64,000 nt of DNA, from contig VCMS01000014.1 in NCBI GenBank assembly GCA_022539475.1, positions 248,001 to 312,000 on the forward strand, written 5' to 3'. Made by a program: the position numbers and the translations under genes. Origin of the DNA: Gracilaria domingensis. Lineage: Eukaryota; Rhodophyta; Florideophyceae; Gracilariales; Gracilariaceae. A model generated the notes under the pieces. The model had not been told where the DNA came from and made no database searches. It saw nothing but the letters and a program-made list of their open reading frames with translations. Positions 40,458 to 51,320 of the stretch are shown piece after piece (within the stretch, counting starts at the first letter, position 1; every line of letters starts with the position of its first letter).

Positions 40458-41451
40458 TAACGTCTCATTACAACACTACGTTGTGGCGCAGTTACGTCAG
40501 TCAGCTGAGAAATATGCTCACCTGTGTAACTGCCAGAGGTTCCTAACCATCCAACAGTGGAGAAAGTGTGATTGACGTTGATTGCATTTCACTTCGTCCG
40601 TGTTTGTTCCAGGTGTCCACTTTCGCCATTGCTTCGAAAGCGTTTCAATTTTCACACGCTACCACCCCGACTGCGTACTTCATTCAAGCGTCTGCGAACT
40701 GCTCGAAACATACTACACCAACTGGTGCACAGCCGACATTCAATCAGTTCTTAGTCAACCTAGTTAAACGCCTGAGGTCTCTTACATTGTCTTTCTGGAG
40801 GGTGGACAAGTTTGGCATTACTTTAGTTCATCCGTTTTCCGCGGTATCCCTTCTTCTTTGCTTCCGTCCTGAAGCCCGATGAAAGCGTATCTGTGGACAA
40901 ATAAAGCAAAGGGCCAAAGACGACAAATTCACGACGCTCGAAGCTCTGCGTGCGACGTGTACTTTGGCATGACCGAAACGATCCGTTTCAAAATCCTCCC
41001 ATGTTTGTTGCCAAAATGTCACAACGACGGCCACTTCCTTCAGGTCATCTGTCAAAGCTTAAAACCCTCTCATGTGCTCTCTTTCTGCGTCTGTTATAGA
41101 CGAATGCAAGGCAAAGATATAAAACTCTTCTCGTTGCATTGACCGATTTCTAGCTGCGACATTGACTACTCGGCTAGGCATGGCCGAGTAGTCAACACAT
41201 CCTGGAAATCTCAATCCTGCAGCAAGGTACTATTTCCATAAAAGACCATCGACTCTGGCGTTTTGTGTCGGTGTATCCTTCCACACGGTGTGCATGGCTG
41301 TCTTGTCGTAAGGCACGAAACCAGGCTCTGAAACGCGAATTGGTGCATGAAATCTGCGCCTTTTCCTCACGAATGCAGGTAGTTTCTCTTTGACTTCATG
41401 CAATCACCAGAAAGCATACCGAAAGTGCAAGCACATCGTGTTCACACCTTT
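40458..41451. other. Intergenic, all three plus frames partly open
   Basis: Downstream of member B, frames of 60-100 codons stay open in all three plus-strand phases (40570-41140). None has recognisable features, so no gene is called. The hairpin at 41162-41195 lies between the convergent genes. Confidence 0.4.
41162..41195. repeat. Perfect 13-bp hairpin, 8-base loop
   Basis: Arms 41162-41174 (TTGACTACTCGGC) and 41183-41195 are exact reverse complements. Confidence 0.92.
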
Positions 41452-42021
41452 CTAAACGGTAAACTTCAGGCACCTGGTTTCTTGATGAACTTCATTGCAT
41501 CTCACAGAGCAGAACCGTGTGAAGCATCTTGTGCAAGTATAGGGAGCAGCATACCCACATGTTGAACAGAAGTACCGAGGAGGACGAGAGCTCGGAGGTA
41601 CAATCATTTGCTCCCATGTCACCATCTTGTTTGGTCGAGCAGACAAGTTTTCTTCTTCGAAAGCTGCATGAGTAGATTTGTTCCAACGTTCAATTCCAGC
41701 CCCCTTCGCTTCCGCGCGATTATCCTTAAGACCGCGCTGCCGTCTTCGTTGCTTTCGCTTCCGTGTTCGCGTAGACTTTTTCTTGCCCGCCATCTCCTCC
41801 TCAGACTCCATACCTGGTTCGTACTCATCCTCACCCTCCAGTAGAATAGCTTCTTGTTCGGCAGCATAGTTGTCGTTTTCAAGGGCCTCCAACCGCCGAT
41901 TTCGAGCCTGTTGAATGACCGAGAAGTCCACATGTTTCACCCTGTTTGCTACTTCTCGCTTTCGCTTACCCCGAGTGGTAGTCTCTTCGAGTTTTGAACT
42001 GCCACTTTTAAGCGAAGTCAT
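41452..42021 (-). CDS. ZNHIT1: Zinc finger HIT protein ZNHIT1 / VPS71 (SWR1 complex)
   Basis: The product has 189 residues from the ATG at 42021. The C-terminal HIT zinc finger reads RYFCSTCGYAAPYTCTRCFT followed by RFCSVRCNEVHQETRCLKFTV, very close to the ZNHIT1 pattern, including the invariant HQETRCLK-x-TV end. The middle is acidic then strongly basic (GKKKSTRTRKRKQRRRQRG), consistent with a nucleosome-binding subunit. ZNHIT1/VPS71/SWC6 belongs to the SWR1/SRCAP complex that installs histone H2A.Z. There is no intron. Nine further codons upstream lack an ATG. Confidence 0.9.
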   Translation of the reverse strand: MTSLKSGSSKLEETTTRGKRKREVANRVKHVDFSVIQQARNRRLEALENDNYAAEQEAILLEGEDEYEPGMESEEEMAGKKKSTRTRKRKQRRRQRGLKDNRAEAKGAGIERWNKSTHAAFEEENLSARPNKMVTWEQMIVPPSSRPPRYFCSTCGYAAPYTCTRCFTRFCSVRCNEVHQETRCLKFTV

Positions 42022-42757
42022 GTTGCGAGGTGAGATGGTCCGGTTCAACTTTCCGCCCGATTGTAACGAGTGCAGAGGGTTTGTGGAACCCTGGAAGATA
42101 TGTTTTCAAACACGGTAAAAGCTCTCCGTCTCAGACGTAGTTCATACATCCAAACCGTTCACTTTCTGACTGCTTCCTCGTGAGTATTTGCCTCGAGTTT
42201 GAAGTACTGCTTTGATCTGTTCTGACTCAGACCTGACCTGCAGAACTTCGGAGGAAGAGCCTTAGGTGAAACTGCCAGCAAGGCAAAGTCTTACGGGGTC
42301 GCTAAATTTGCTACCCTCGTTAGTACGTTCGCGAGCAGTTGCTGCCTTGCAACATTTGAAAAAAATTGCAAGTCTGCAAGCGCGGCGTTTCGATGCGGAA
42401 CTTCACATGTTCAGCGACTAGGCGAAGGCTTCCTCTGGCCCAAGCGCTGTGTTGACCGGCTGAGCTTCTCATGCGCTTGACTTTGGATGCTGGAACAAGC
42501 CGGTTGAACGCAGACACGCCACGCGTTTGAATGGAGTCCGACTTAGAAGACCAGGGTGGCCAATAACACAGAGGTACTCAGTCTGTGCTTCCAGACCGCG
42601 GTTGCACACCTCTCCCCGCGCTAAATCTCCGCCATATTTACGGTGAGCGCGGCTTACTGTTGTTGCGTAGCTTCTCGCGTTTCGTTTAAGGGAGCGGATT
42701 GGCAGCTCTGACTTGTTCTTCTGCCGAACGGATCTTCAAACTTTCCATATAAGCTCA
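42022..42757. other. Divergent intergenic region
   Basis: This is the promoter interval between ZNHIT1 and the RING-UBC gene. No gene or strong motif seen. Confidence 0.45.
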
Positions 42758-45753
42758 ATGGCAGATTCCGAGATCAACTGCGAACCAGTCGCTCAGATTG
42801 TAGACGGTCTGCTCCGGTCGGTGTTTGAAACCGTCAGTGAAGGAAACAATGTCGCAGTGGTAGACCTGGAAAACGATTCGCATCTGTTGAAAAGCGATGA
42901 CGACGATGTTACAGTCGTCAACGAAAGGAAGCAGTCACAGCAAGACGATGACGAGATTGAAATTGTTTCAGCGCAGATTACTCACCCAATACGGAAACCC
43001 AGTAATTGCCTCGACGCTGATACCATTAACGTTGATCTGTTGGAAGACATAGATTTGCTATTACCGAATCCTCCTCCATTGCCTCCAAACATCAATGGGC
43101 AGCAACAGGCTATTGATGTTGATACTCTCGATAATGTGGAAGCAATCGCGGCGCCGCCTTCACTGCAACCATCTGTTGTTCCAGTTGGACCACCACCGTC
43201 CCAAAGAGAGCCGGTCCCTGATGTCGTCGAATGTGTCTCCTCTGGTGCAACAAAACCTATGCATCCGGATAATTTGAAGTGTCATAGTTGCGACGCAGCT
43301 TTGCTAAAACCACGGCCTTTAACGCGATGCAAGCATTTGCTCTGTGCATTGTGTCGCATACGCGCAGTGACAAACATGGCAAGCAAAGAGAAACCTATCG
43401 CCAGTCAAGTGCGCATGCTACCTGTATGCGTCGTTCCGCGCTGTGGGGCACCTCTTTCGAATATGGAATCATTAGAGGCCCTGGCTCCAGATGTCGCCGA
43501 TTCGGCGTTTCAAGATTCGTATCAAGCTTTCTGCAGTTGGGCACAGACCGCTCCTGAGAATGAAGTAACAGGAGCGGCAAACGTTGAGTTTCCCTGCTAC
43601 GCGGAAGCTGAACCCCACATGACATCTTCCCAAAAGGACGAAGACACGTTCGCCGCGTCCGAAGATCCTGATTCTCTTCTAGAGGATGACTTTGATGCTG
43701 CGGTAAACCCTCTGTGGGTATGGGACATCGAGCACGTCTCCAATGCACGAGGAGAGGGTTCTTGGCTATGCGTGGCATGTGGTACATACGAGATGCCTGG
43801 ACAGGACGCTGCTCCATCTGCAGTGCCGCCGCCGAGTGAAATGACGGACAATGAGCCACCAGATGTCCCAGCCCACCTCACTGCGCCTATGCAAGAGCGC
43901 TCGCGGTCCTTGAGTATATTAAGTCTCTCACTGAGGCTCAAGAGGAACGGTCTTCGTCTTCAAAGTCTAAGCGTTCGAAGCGCAGTACACCGAAGAAGTC
44001 CTCAAAATCACGAAAGAGATATAGAAGTGTTTCCTCGGTCCAGGCAAGCAAGAGACAAAAGACTGGGTTTGCGAAAGGCACTGGTTACGCCGGTCGTAGA
44101 GGTTCTGAGTGGAAAGGGGCGAGCAATAAGATGCTTCAAAAGAAGAATCGCGTTGACAGCGAAGTAGCGTTTTGGTTGAGGCGTTTGCGATGTGTATTGC
44201 TCATAGGAAGCGAAGGACTCCATACCTGGCCGGGATTTATGCGCATTCTTCTAAAAGAGTTCAAACTAGTTAACCAGCTGGCTACTATTCTAATCAACGA
44301 AAGTATAATGGATGTTCAGGAACGAATACCGGTCTTTGTTTCTGCCTTACGCGTCGTACATGCAATGACTGAGTCACCACAGTTACGTTCTTTGATTGTT
44401 CACCCCATCGGCGGACCGACAGGTCGGAGTATTGCGGAGCTTGTTGAGTCTTTATCTCAGCAGGCTGCTTTCCTCACAACTGGTGCGGAACAAGCTAGTC
44501 TCCCGATGCATACGGCTGTATTAATCAAACAGATTAGACGTTGCATACGGGTGATCAATCGGCATAGACTCTTGGAGAAAACGAAGAGTGCAATGGATAC
44601 CGGAACTGTGAATCTTGACAGTGTTTCAGCCCAAGCAGATGGAAAAGACGGAAACAAAGGGAGCGAAAATGTAAACACCGACAGCCCGGCAGATTTGAAG
44701 GTTCAAGACGATATCTTGGAAGAAGACAAAGCTGCTTATATTCAAGAGATGCGTCAACATCAATTCAAGGCTGTACCAGGGCTATTCAAGTCCAGCACTT
44801 TCAAGTCAAAGGCAGAGCAATATGATCGAAACGGTGTGCCACATCCTCGGCGGCAGAGAAGAATCGCAACCGAAGTCGCCTCTCTGTTGTCTAGTCTACC
44901 ACTGAGCTGGTCCTCTTCCATTCTTCTCCGCGTCGACGAGGACCGATATGATATTCTACGCGCTTGCATTTTCGGTCCTGAAGACACACCCTATGATTCT
45001 GGTGCTTTCTTGTTTGACATTTATCTTCCATTAGACTATCCTGTCAATCCGCCAAAGTTCTCTCTTTTGACGACAGGTGCTGGCAAAGTGCGATTCAACC
45101 CAAATCTATACAGCAACGGGAAAGTATGCCTATCTTTGCTTGGCACTTGGAGTGGGCCTTCTTGGAATCAATCTTCTACAATTCTTCAAGTTTTGGTGTC
45201 TATTCAAAGTCTCATCTTCGTCTCTGATCCATACTTCAACGAGCCAGGTTACGAGTCCCAAATAGGAACAACAAGGGGGAAGCAATCGAGTGAGCTGTAC
45301 AACTCGAGGATCAGATATTATTCGGCTTTTCATGCGATTCAGACTCAGATTCGAAAGCCACCGCCTGAGTTTGAGGATGGGATCGCCACTCACTTCCGGT
45401 TAAAGCGCAAGTATATAAAGAATAGGTTGGCTCGATGGTTTCCCAGTGCCGCAGAAGGTGCAAAAGAAGGGGCTGAAGAAAGCAACCCAAGTGCAAACGG
45501 GCATTGTAACCCCCATGTGACGGTCGACCCAATATTGCATTCTCTCCACATGGTGCTGGCAAACGCGTCCTCAAGTGCAGCGGCGCAAGTTGGGAACCAT
45601 CCGAAGCAAAACTTCGCTCATTTTGCGAGTTATGAACCCGGTCGGAATTACAGATCGTCAACCACAATGACAAGCGCAAACCTAAAAAGCATTTTCGAGG
45701 ACCTCGATGCTTGCGCATCAGAGACACCACAAGATAGTGCAGCTGATCTCTAG
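42758..45753 (+). CDS. RING-like plus BIRC6-type ubiquitin-conjugating enzyme, with an internal frame change
   Basis: The ATG at 42758 opens an acidic N-terminal region followed by a RING-like cluster, CHSC...CKHLLCALC...CVVPRC (43279-43445). From about 43855 a second frame, shifted by -1, continues through a Ser/Lys-rich linker, TGFAKGTGYAG, a helical region and a UBC domain (about 44870-45420). There LPLSWSSSILLRVDEDRYDI, GPEDTPYDSGAFLFDIYLP and RFNPNLYSNGKVCLSLL match BIRC6/UBE2Z-type E2 enzymes, with the active-site Cys in KVCLS. The first frame stays open to 44167, so the frames overlap. The change may be a small intron, an indel in the assembly or a genuine shift; a GTGGGT donor at 43714 has the right phase but the acceptor is weak. 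Together they give an E2/E3-like hybrid of about 990 residues. Confidence 0.7.
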
Positions 45754-45996
45754 CCAGGTCACATTAAACTCTAGGCAAGGAGGATGGGAAGTAGCAGTTT
45801 CACATGTTAAGCACGCAGGAACGTGAAGAAACTGTCCACCAAAGCGATAGAAGAATAGTGTATGTATCGTAACTTTCATCATCATTAACAATGTATACAT
45901 TAAGCCAAACTTGAGCTTCAGGTGTGAAGCAGAGCAGGACAATGTGTTCAACAATAGTCAACAATGCCACGCTTTCACAGCACACAGCGCTTAACC
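45754..45996. other. Short convergent intergenic region
   Basis: The 3' regions of the UBC gene and RMI2 meet here; nothing else seen. Confidence 0.4.
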
Positions 45997-46476
45997 TTAC
46001 GCATGTTTAGAATCGTCTATCATTTCCACGTTGCTTGCATCTTCGGCCCCACATTGCTTCTCCTTCGAAGTAAGAAAAGCATCAACGACTTCAAGATGCC
46101 ACATGCTTTCCATCATAACACCTAATGGCGATAGGTTCCTCAAAGTACTTGCAATTAACCCCATCCTGTGTCCTTTGTACCGACCTCTGACTTCTCCGAC
46201 AATAAGCACGTAGTCGCCATTTTTTATATTCGCCGCGTCGGAAGCAAGATCTCTTCTCGTGTGGTTCGATACGTCGATTCGTGCAATTCCAGAGCCGTCG
46301 TCAATTGCGATCTGATCTTTTCCGATCCATACCACTACGCCCTGAATCCAAACCAATGTCTTCTTTGAGAGCAGGCGCGCTTGGCATATAAGGCACTTTT
46401 TGGCGGGAGTTCGTGACCCCTCGGAAGGACCAGAGCTCTTTCTGCCGGAAGAGGATACGGATCGGCTCACCGACAT
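45997..46476 (-). CDS. RMI2: RecQ-mediated genome instability protein 2 (RMI2), OB-fold
   Basis: The 159-residue protein forms one OB-fold: VWIQGVVVWIGKDQIAIDDG then GIARIDV, DYVLIVGEVRGRYKGHRMGL and a C-terminal helix ESMWHLEVVDAFL. These correspond to RMI2's VWMQGRVV, KYVMVMGVVQ and ESLWELEVEDLH. RMI2 stabilises the BLM/RecQ-TOP3A-RMI1 dissolvasome that resolves double Holliday junctions. The N-terminus is Ser/Arg-rich. The start ATG is 46476. A generic OB-fold protein is the alternative, but the end block favours RMI2. Confidence 0.75.
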   Translation of the reverse strand: MSVSRSVSSSGRKSSGPSEGSRTPAKKCLICQARLLSKKTLVWIQGVVVWIGKDQIAIDDGSGIARIDVSNHTRRDLASDAANIKNGDYVLIVGEVRGRYKGHRMGLIASTLRNLSPLGVMMESMWHLEVVDAFLTSKEKQCGAEDASNVEMIDDSKHA

Positions 46477-46724
46477 CGGTGGTGGACAGCTGCAGAGCTG
46501 TCACGTGGTTTATTGCGCGTGACAAGCAGAAGCAGCGCTAGAGTTCGTTCAATATGCATGAATAGTAGTATGGAGTGCATAAAGCGTGTCTTTGATAACT
46601 TTCATAAAGAGGATTCCTCAATGAGGAAGAGCCTGGGCTTGGGAGGGCGATGTCAAAGTCAAAAGAAAGAAGAACAGCCTTGATAAGCTATTATTTTATT
46701 TGGAAGTGCCGGTGGGTGTATCAT

Positions 46725-46763
46725 AGGCACGTGGTAGCTACGATTCATAGCTACCACCTGCCT
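46725..46763. repeat. 16-bp hairpin, one mismatch, 7-base loop
   Basis: Arms 46725-46740 and 46748-46763 pair with a single mismatch. Confidence 0.9.
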
Positions 46764-46846
46764 GGCAGGACCTACACATGCACAACATTTAATATTATAT
46801 GCGTTTTAAATCCCTTGAGATTCGAAACCCCAGACGAAGAGCGCAT

Positions 46847-46877
46847 TTCTTCTTCTTCTTCTTCTTCTTCTTCTTCT
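46847..46877. repeat. (TTC)n microsatellite
   Basis: About ten TTC units in a row. Confidence 0.95.
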
Positions 46878-47078
46878 TTCATGATTTCACGCCTCCTGGA
46901 CTTTATCGTTCAATTGAACCTCTTTAAATTCGTACCACAGCAAACATCGAACTCGACCACCGGAATGATTCGCGCCGAATCATAAAGCGAGGAAATAAGA
47001 AAGTACCAGAGTAAGTGTAGCAGTATGCCGGCAAACAATAAAAAACTTTTAGTACAACAAAACGAAACAAAGCAAGGA

Positions 47079-48008
47079 TTATGACGACGTGTGAATCACT
47101 GAAGAAACATTCTGCTGATATACAAATGGAAGCGGGTAATGAGCGGCTTTGCCAATCCGTTCAAGAGAACCGATTGTCAATCGCCAAAAGTCAAGCAACA
47201 CAGTGACAATTGCGGCAGCACCGCAAGAATTAACCACAACTTCCCACAATGTATACTTCCGAATGTCATCCTTAACAGGCGTTTCGTCAAGCGCCAAGAA
47301 CATTGGAAAGCCAACGACAAAGTACAAACCATAAAACACTGAGCCTATCGTGACAAACGAGTAACGATCATCAAAAGTGTACAGAGGAAAATGCTGAATT
47401 GATACAGCTTCAAATACAGCGGTGGAATAGGAAAGAATGAATATGCTGAGCCATCGCAGACTGATGCGAAGGTAGGGCGGAAAATGGAGAGTGTTAAATG
47501 AGAGACGACGTAACAACAGGGATGCGAAATTGAAGTAGAAGGTGAAGTAAAAGAATGTGCATAGAAAACAAACAATTGGAACATCGTTGACGCGGTGCGA
47601 ATCGAACAAATACTTTGCTCCAAGCAATTGATAGAAGTAGTGTGTCCAGAAGTAGTTGCCGAAAAATCCAAACACAGAAATCCAAACGGTTCCTTTGACC
47701 CAAAAGCGGTCACAAAAAGCGCGTCCTCGATCTTCCGCACATGGAAATAAGATGGGAATGAGAAAGCCGGGTAAGCATCCTACAAGAGATATGAGGAGAT
47801 ACGCATTTCTATCGCACGACTTGTATAAAGGAGTGCCAAGAATCACGGCAAGAAGGATAAATACCGACACTGGCGCCCATATCAATGACAACTTTTCGTA
47901 GTACGCCTTCGAAGCATCAGGCGCAAACCACAGCGACTGGATTGAGGAAGTGCTAGAATGCGGCTGCTCCCCCTTGTTGGAGGTGGGTTTAAACGTCTGT
48001 GTCACCAT
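47079..48008 (-). CDS. CPI1: Cycloeucalenol cycloisomerase (CPI1)
   Basis: The product (309 residues, ATG 48008) is a polytopic ER membrane enzyme that opens the cyclopropane ring of cycloeucalenol to obtusifoliol in the cycloartenol-derived sterol pathway. The family blocks are clear: SLWFAPDASKAYYEKLSL, DRFWVKGTVWISVFGFFGNY then FWTHYFYQLLGA, LLLRRLSF, AVFEAVSIQHFPLYTFDDRY and VVGFPMFLALDE. About eight hydrophobic segments are visible. Opisthokonts lack this step, so the gene is good evidence for an algal or other cycloartenol-using host. Thirty-two further upstream codons lack an ATG. Confidence 0.92.
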   Translation of the reverse strand: MVTQTFKPTSNKGEQPHSSTSSIQSLWFAPDASKAYYEKLSLIWAPVSVFILLAVILGTPLYKSCDRNAYLLISLVGCLPGFLIPILFPCAEDRGRAFCDRFWVKGTVWISVFGFFGNYFWTHYFYQLLGAKYLFDSHRVNDVPIVCFLCTFFYFTFYFNFASLLLRRLSFNTLHFPPYLRISLRWLSIFILSYSTAVFEAVSIQHFPLYTFDDRYSFVTIGSVFYGLYFVVGFPMFLALDETPVKDDIRKYTLWEVVVNSCGAAAIVTVLLDFWRLTIGSLERIGKAAHYPLPFVYQQNVSSVIHTSS

Positions 48009-48768
48009 GGCTGCACGAGAAATCCGATACAACACAGAGCTTCGGGCCTTGAACGGGCCCCTACGTTCCGTGAGTCGGGCGATGACGACAGCCCATAGCC
48101 ACAACTGCCTTCAGCTCGGCAGTTGCAAAGAACAAGCTGAGCTTTTTAACGCTGGCCACGTGAGAGTGTATCATACGATATCTTACAGTACTCTGGTCGA
48201 TACGTCACACGCGCCATGCGCGTGCACACGAGAATTGTACTCTTTTTTTCCGTTCAACTCCGTGGAAGAAGTGGTGACTGATCTACGACGCCTCGAGAGT
48301 ACGTTCATCCTTGGTGCTTTTGGCACCGAAGTTCGGTCCGAACAAAGTGGGCGCGCTAAAAAAGGCTATCCTTAGGATATAAGGATACTTCTTGCATCTA
48401 CATAGAAAAGTGTGTTTATCTTTGCCCTTCTGAAGAGATCCCTTTCGCAACTGGACATATCTTCCATTTGATGAATTCTGTGCCCCCAGTTCTCCGTTTG
48501 AAGTGGAGATGATGTGTTGTCTCTCACAAGTGCACCTTCAGTGCCATCATGGTGATCATCACCACCAGTCTCTCAAGGGCTATTTGTAGCGCTACCTGTC
48601 CTCAAAACTCTTGTGGTACTGTTGTCATGCTTGTCACGAGACAAAACTGTACATGTTCTGTTCTCAGTTGCGTGTCCCAGTGGTGCAAGCGCGTCATCTC
48701 CGCCGCTCTCAGTGCAGTTGTGGGGGCAGACGCTTCGACGTGCCGCCCAGGGTGGCGCCTTGTGTGAA

Positions 48769-48817
48769 TCGAGCAAAACCGCTGTGTCAAGTCCCTTGAC
48801 ACGGCGGTTTTGCTCGA
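48769..48817. repeat. 23-bp hairpin, one G-T pair, 3-base loop
   Basis: Arms 48769-48791 and 48795-48817 are reverse complements except one position that would be a G-U pair in RNA. Confidence 0.95.
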
Positions 48818-49230
48818 CTGTCTGGACTCTTGGACCACCCGCAGTGATCATCACTTCCCCTCCTCCCTCACTTGACGTATAGATCACACCCTCCAGGAGA
48901 CGAGGGTTCCAAGAGTAAGTTGAATGAAATTCTACGTGCGTCGATAGTGTTGGTTCCCGTTACCATGTTCCACCAGTCTGTATCCATAGGATATCTAAGG
49001 ATAGCCTTTGACGTGCTACTGTAGTTGATGAGTAGAATAGGACAAGAAAGAAGGTTGCGATAAGCTCATGATGAATTGCAAGAAGGGAATGGCCTGCGTA
49101 TTGCTCCACGTTTTGATACGCGCTTGGCTGATAAATAAACGGATTTGGACGTTCAGGGAGCGACAAGTTGATATCGATACTGTTGTACAGTGACTGTATC
49201 ATGCGATTGCGAGAGAGCACAGACGCGAAG

Positions 49231-49308
49231 AACAAAGAGAATAAAGGAGCACCATGATGGTGGTGCTCATGATGGTGCTCATGATGGTGCTCCTTTATTC
49301 TTTTTGTT
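49231..49308. repeat. 25-bp hairpin with GATGGTGCTCAT tandem repeats in its loop
   Basis: Arms 49231-49255 and 49284-49308 pair with one mismatch; the interval carries tandem copies of a 12-bp GATGGTGCTCAT-like unit that extend into the second arm. Confidence 0.9.
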
Positions 49309-49783
49309 GTTCGCCCCTATCCATTCAGATAAAAGCGGTTTGTTATTGCAGTTGACTGACACGCTCAATGAGTCATGCGTGTTTGTACTGACCCAGATAC
49401 TAACTCTACTGAGAGAAGGAATCTTCTTCCTCCGGCACAAGACTTGCACAAGGGAAGCGCCTTTTTGAGTGCGAGATATCTGAAATTCAAGATCTCGACC
49501 CCGTCAAAGCAGGGGCAAATTCAGATGCCACGTACATAACATTCCGCCATTCAACCACGGCTGGAAGGGAGCCATTGGCAAGATGTGAAGATGCGATGCT
49601 GTGATACATTGATGGAGTCGAACGCATGATTGCATGTTTGGAAGAAGCATTCGCATGAAAGATGCCAGGAAGCTCTCAGCAGGCTGAAGAGAAGAAGAGA
49701 CGTGCGAAGAGCGGCACGTCACAAGAGCGCGCAAGCGGCGGTGTGTGTACAGCCGCCAGCAATGAACGCATGTACACGTCGTG

Positions 49784-50074
49784 ATGGCGCGCGCTCATTC
49801 GCGTTCACCCTCCACAATCCGGCAAACATTTTGTACAGCCGCCCGTTTCCCGCTCACCTTCGCCGCCGCGCATTCCCTCGCCGCGCATTCCCGCGCCGTC
49901 GTCGTTCCCCCGGCAGCACTGCCGCGCGATCTTCCTACCTTCGGCGACGCGCCGCGCCCGCCGCGCGCCCTCAAGCTCTGCACGATGCGAAGCGACGCGC
50001 CCGCCACACAGCGCGACCGCACGTCGTTCTCCACGTCGCGCGCGTCCACCAGCCCCGCCACCACCGCCGCCGCC

Positions 50075-50107
<33 letters not shown>

Positions 50108-50500
50108 ACCGCCGGCGCCGCGCGCCGCGCCACGCAGCGCCACGCGCTGCAGCGCGCGTCCACGACGCTCCCCCTCACGACGCTCCCCCTGCCGGCCGTG
50201 GCCGGCGGCGCCACCGCCGCGAGCGGCGTGAAGCCCATGTCGCCGTCTCCGACCAGCGTGTGCTCCCCGCCGGCGTCTCAGTTCGGCCGCATCCGCGCGA
50301 AACAACGCACCTCCGAGCAGTTCCGCGCGGTGGCCAGCGCGCCCGTGTTCGTGGCGGACGAGGAGCTGCTGCACATTCTGCGCGCGCATAACCCGAGCAC
50401 GGAATTTGTGAAGATGAACGCGGTGACGATGCGGCGACACTGCGAGCCACGGGGGGAGGAGAGCGGCGTGGGCGACGAGGAGGCCATGAGCTTTGTTTAA
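49784..50500 (+). CDS. Hypothetical Ala/Thr-rich protein
   Basis: An ATG at 49784 opens 238 residues; an internal ATG at about 49985 would give a shorter form. The N-terminal two thirds are Arg/Ala/Thr/Pro low complexity from very GC-rich DNA. The last 65 residues look ordered: ASQFGRIRAKQRTSEQFRAV then APVFVADEELLHILRAHNPS. That balanced C-terminus suggests a real gene, but no family is recognised. It is convergent with the AIG2-like gene. Confidence 0.45.
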
Positions 50501-50612
50501 TGGAGACACGCAGCAAGGCTGCAAGCTGGGAACAGACAGCGAGGTGCAAACGGAGTGCACACGTAGTGAGTTTACATAATATGGGCACAGAACGCGAATT
50601 GTACACTGCGAA

Positions 50613-51320
50613 TCATTGGTTGGATTCACACACGAGCGAGCGCATATGACGCGGCACATAAAGTCGACATTGGTAGTCATCCAAGTACTTGTTCTTCGCC
50701 AGCTCGGTCAAGTTGTTCTGCTTAAGGTACACAAACGCCTGCATCGAGAAGGAGCGATCAGCGCAGCAGGAGACGCTGGTGACGCTTCTCGAGTAATTGA
50801 CGCCCACGTTCTCCAGGTCATCCAGATCCGACAGCACGGCGTCGTCCACCATATACAGCTCGCCCTTTACGCGGGAGCCTTTGCACGGCATGTCCAACAG
50901 ATAGGGCGAATTGTACTTGCCGCCAACCACCAGCGGGTAGCGCGTCTGCGTGCGAAAGTCGCCGACGTACGTGGCGCGCTCCATCAAGTAGCTGTTGGCG
51001 AAGCCGCGTTTGAGCGTGCCGTACACGAAGACGTAGTGGCGACGCGCGGCCAGCGGCTTGCGGTGCGGCGGCGACAGCGGCGTGGGGTGTCGGTGCGGCC
51101 TGCGCGTCTTGGGGTAGGAAAACGTGAGCGGCATGGCGGCAGGCGCCGAAGCGGGCGCGCTGGCTGCACCGCCTGCTGGCGCGCGCTGCTTCCTCTTGGC
51201 GGGCGCGACGGGCGGAACGGCGACGGGCGGCGACGGCGGCGCGGCAGAAGACGCGGTAGACGCCATGACAGCGGCACGCGGCGCAAGCGCAGGCGCAGCA
51301 AAGGCGGCACCAGCCGGCAT
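50613..51320 (-). CDS. AIG2-like / gamma-glutamylcyclotransferase-fold protein (GGACT type)
   Basis: The product has 235 residues from the ATG at 51320. The N-terminal 90 or so are Ala/Pro/Arg-rich, resembling a plastid transit peptide. The cyclotransferase-like domain follows: VFVYGTLKRGFANSYLM (phosphate-loop-like YGTL motif), TRYPLVVGGKYNSPYLLD, VKGELYMVDDAVLSDLDDLE and NYSRSVTSV, matching GGACT/AIG2 proteins, in which the Glu of the DxLE segment is the likely general base. GGACT releases 5-oxoproline from gamma-glutamyl-lysine cross-link products; the exact substrate here is not known. Confidence 0.8.
   Translation of the reverse strand: MPAGAAFAAPALAPRAAVMASTASSAAPPSPPVAVPPVAPAKRKQRAPAGGAASAPASAPAAMPLTFSYPKTRRPHRHPTPLSPPHRKPLAARRHYVFVYGTLKRGFANSYLMERATYVGDFRTQTRYPLVVGGKYNSPYLLDMPCKGSRVKGELYMVDDAVLSDLDDLENVGVNYSRSVTSVSCCADRSFSMQAFVYLKQNNLTELAKNKYLDDYQCRLYVPRHMRSLVCESNQ

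Larger units (their letters stand above)
46477..47078. other. Intergenic with hairpin and microsatellite
   Basis: Contains a hairpin (46725-46763) and a TTC microsatellite (46847-46877). No gene. Confidence 0.5.
48009..49783. other. Intergenic with two long hairpins
   Basis: About 1.8 kb without a supported gene. It holds hairpins at 48769-48817 and 49231-49308, and a TATCCTTAGGATATAAGGATA near-palindrome near 48366-48388. Confidence 0.5.
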
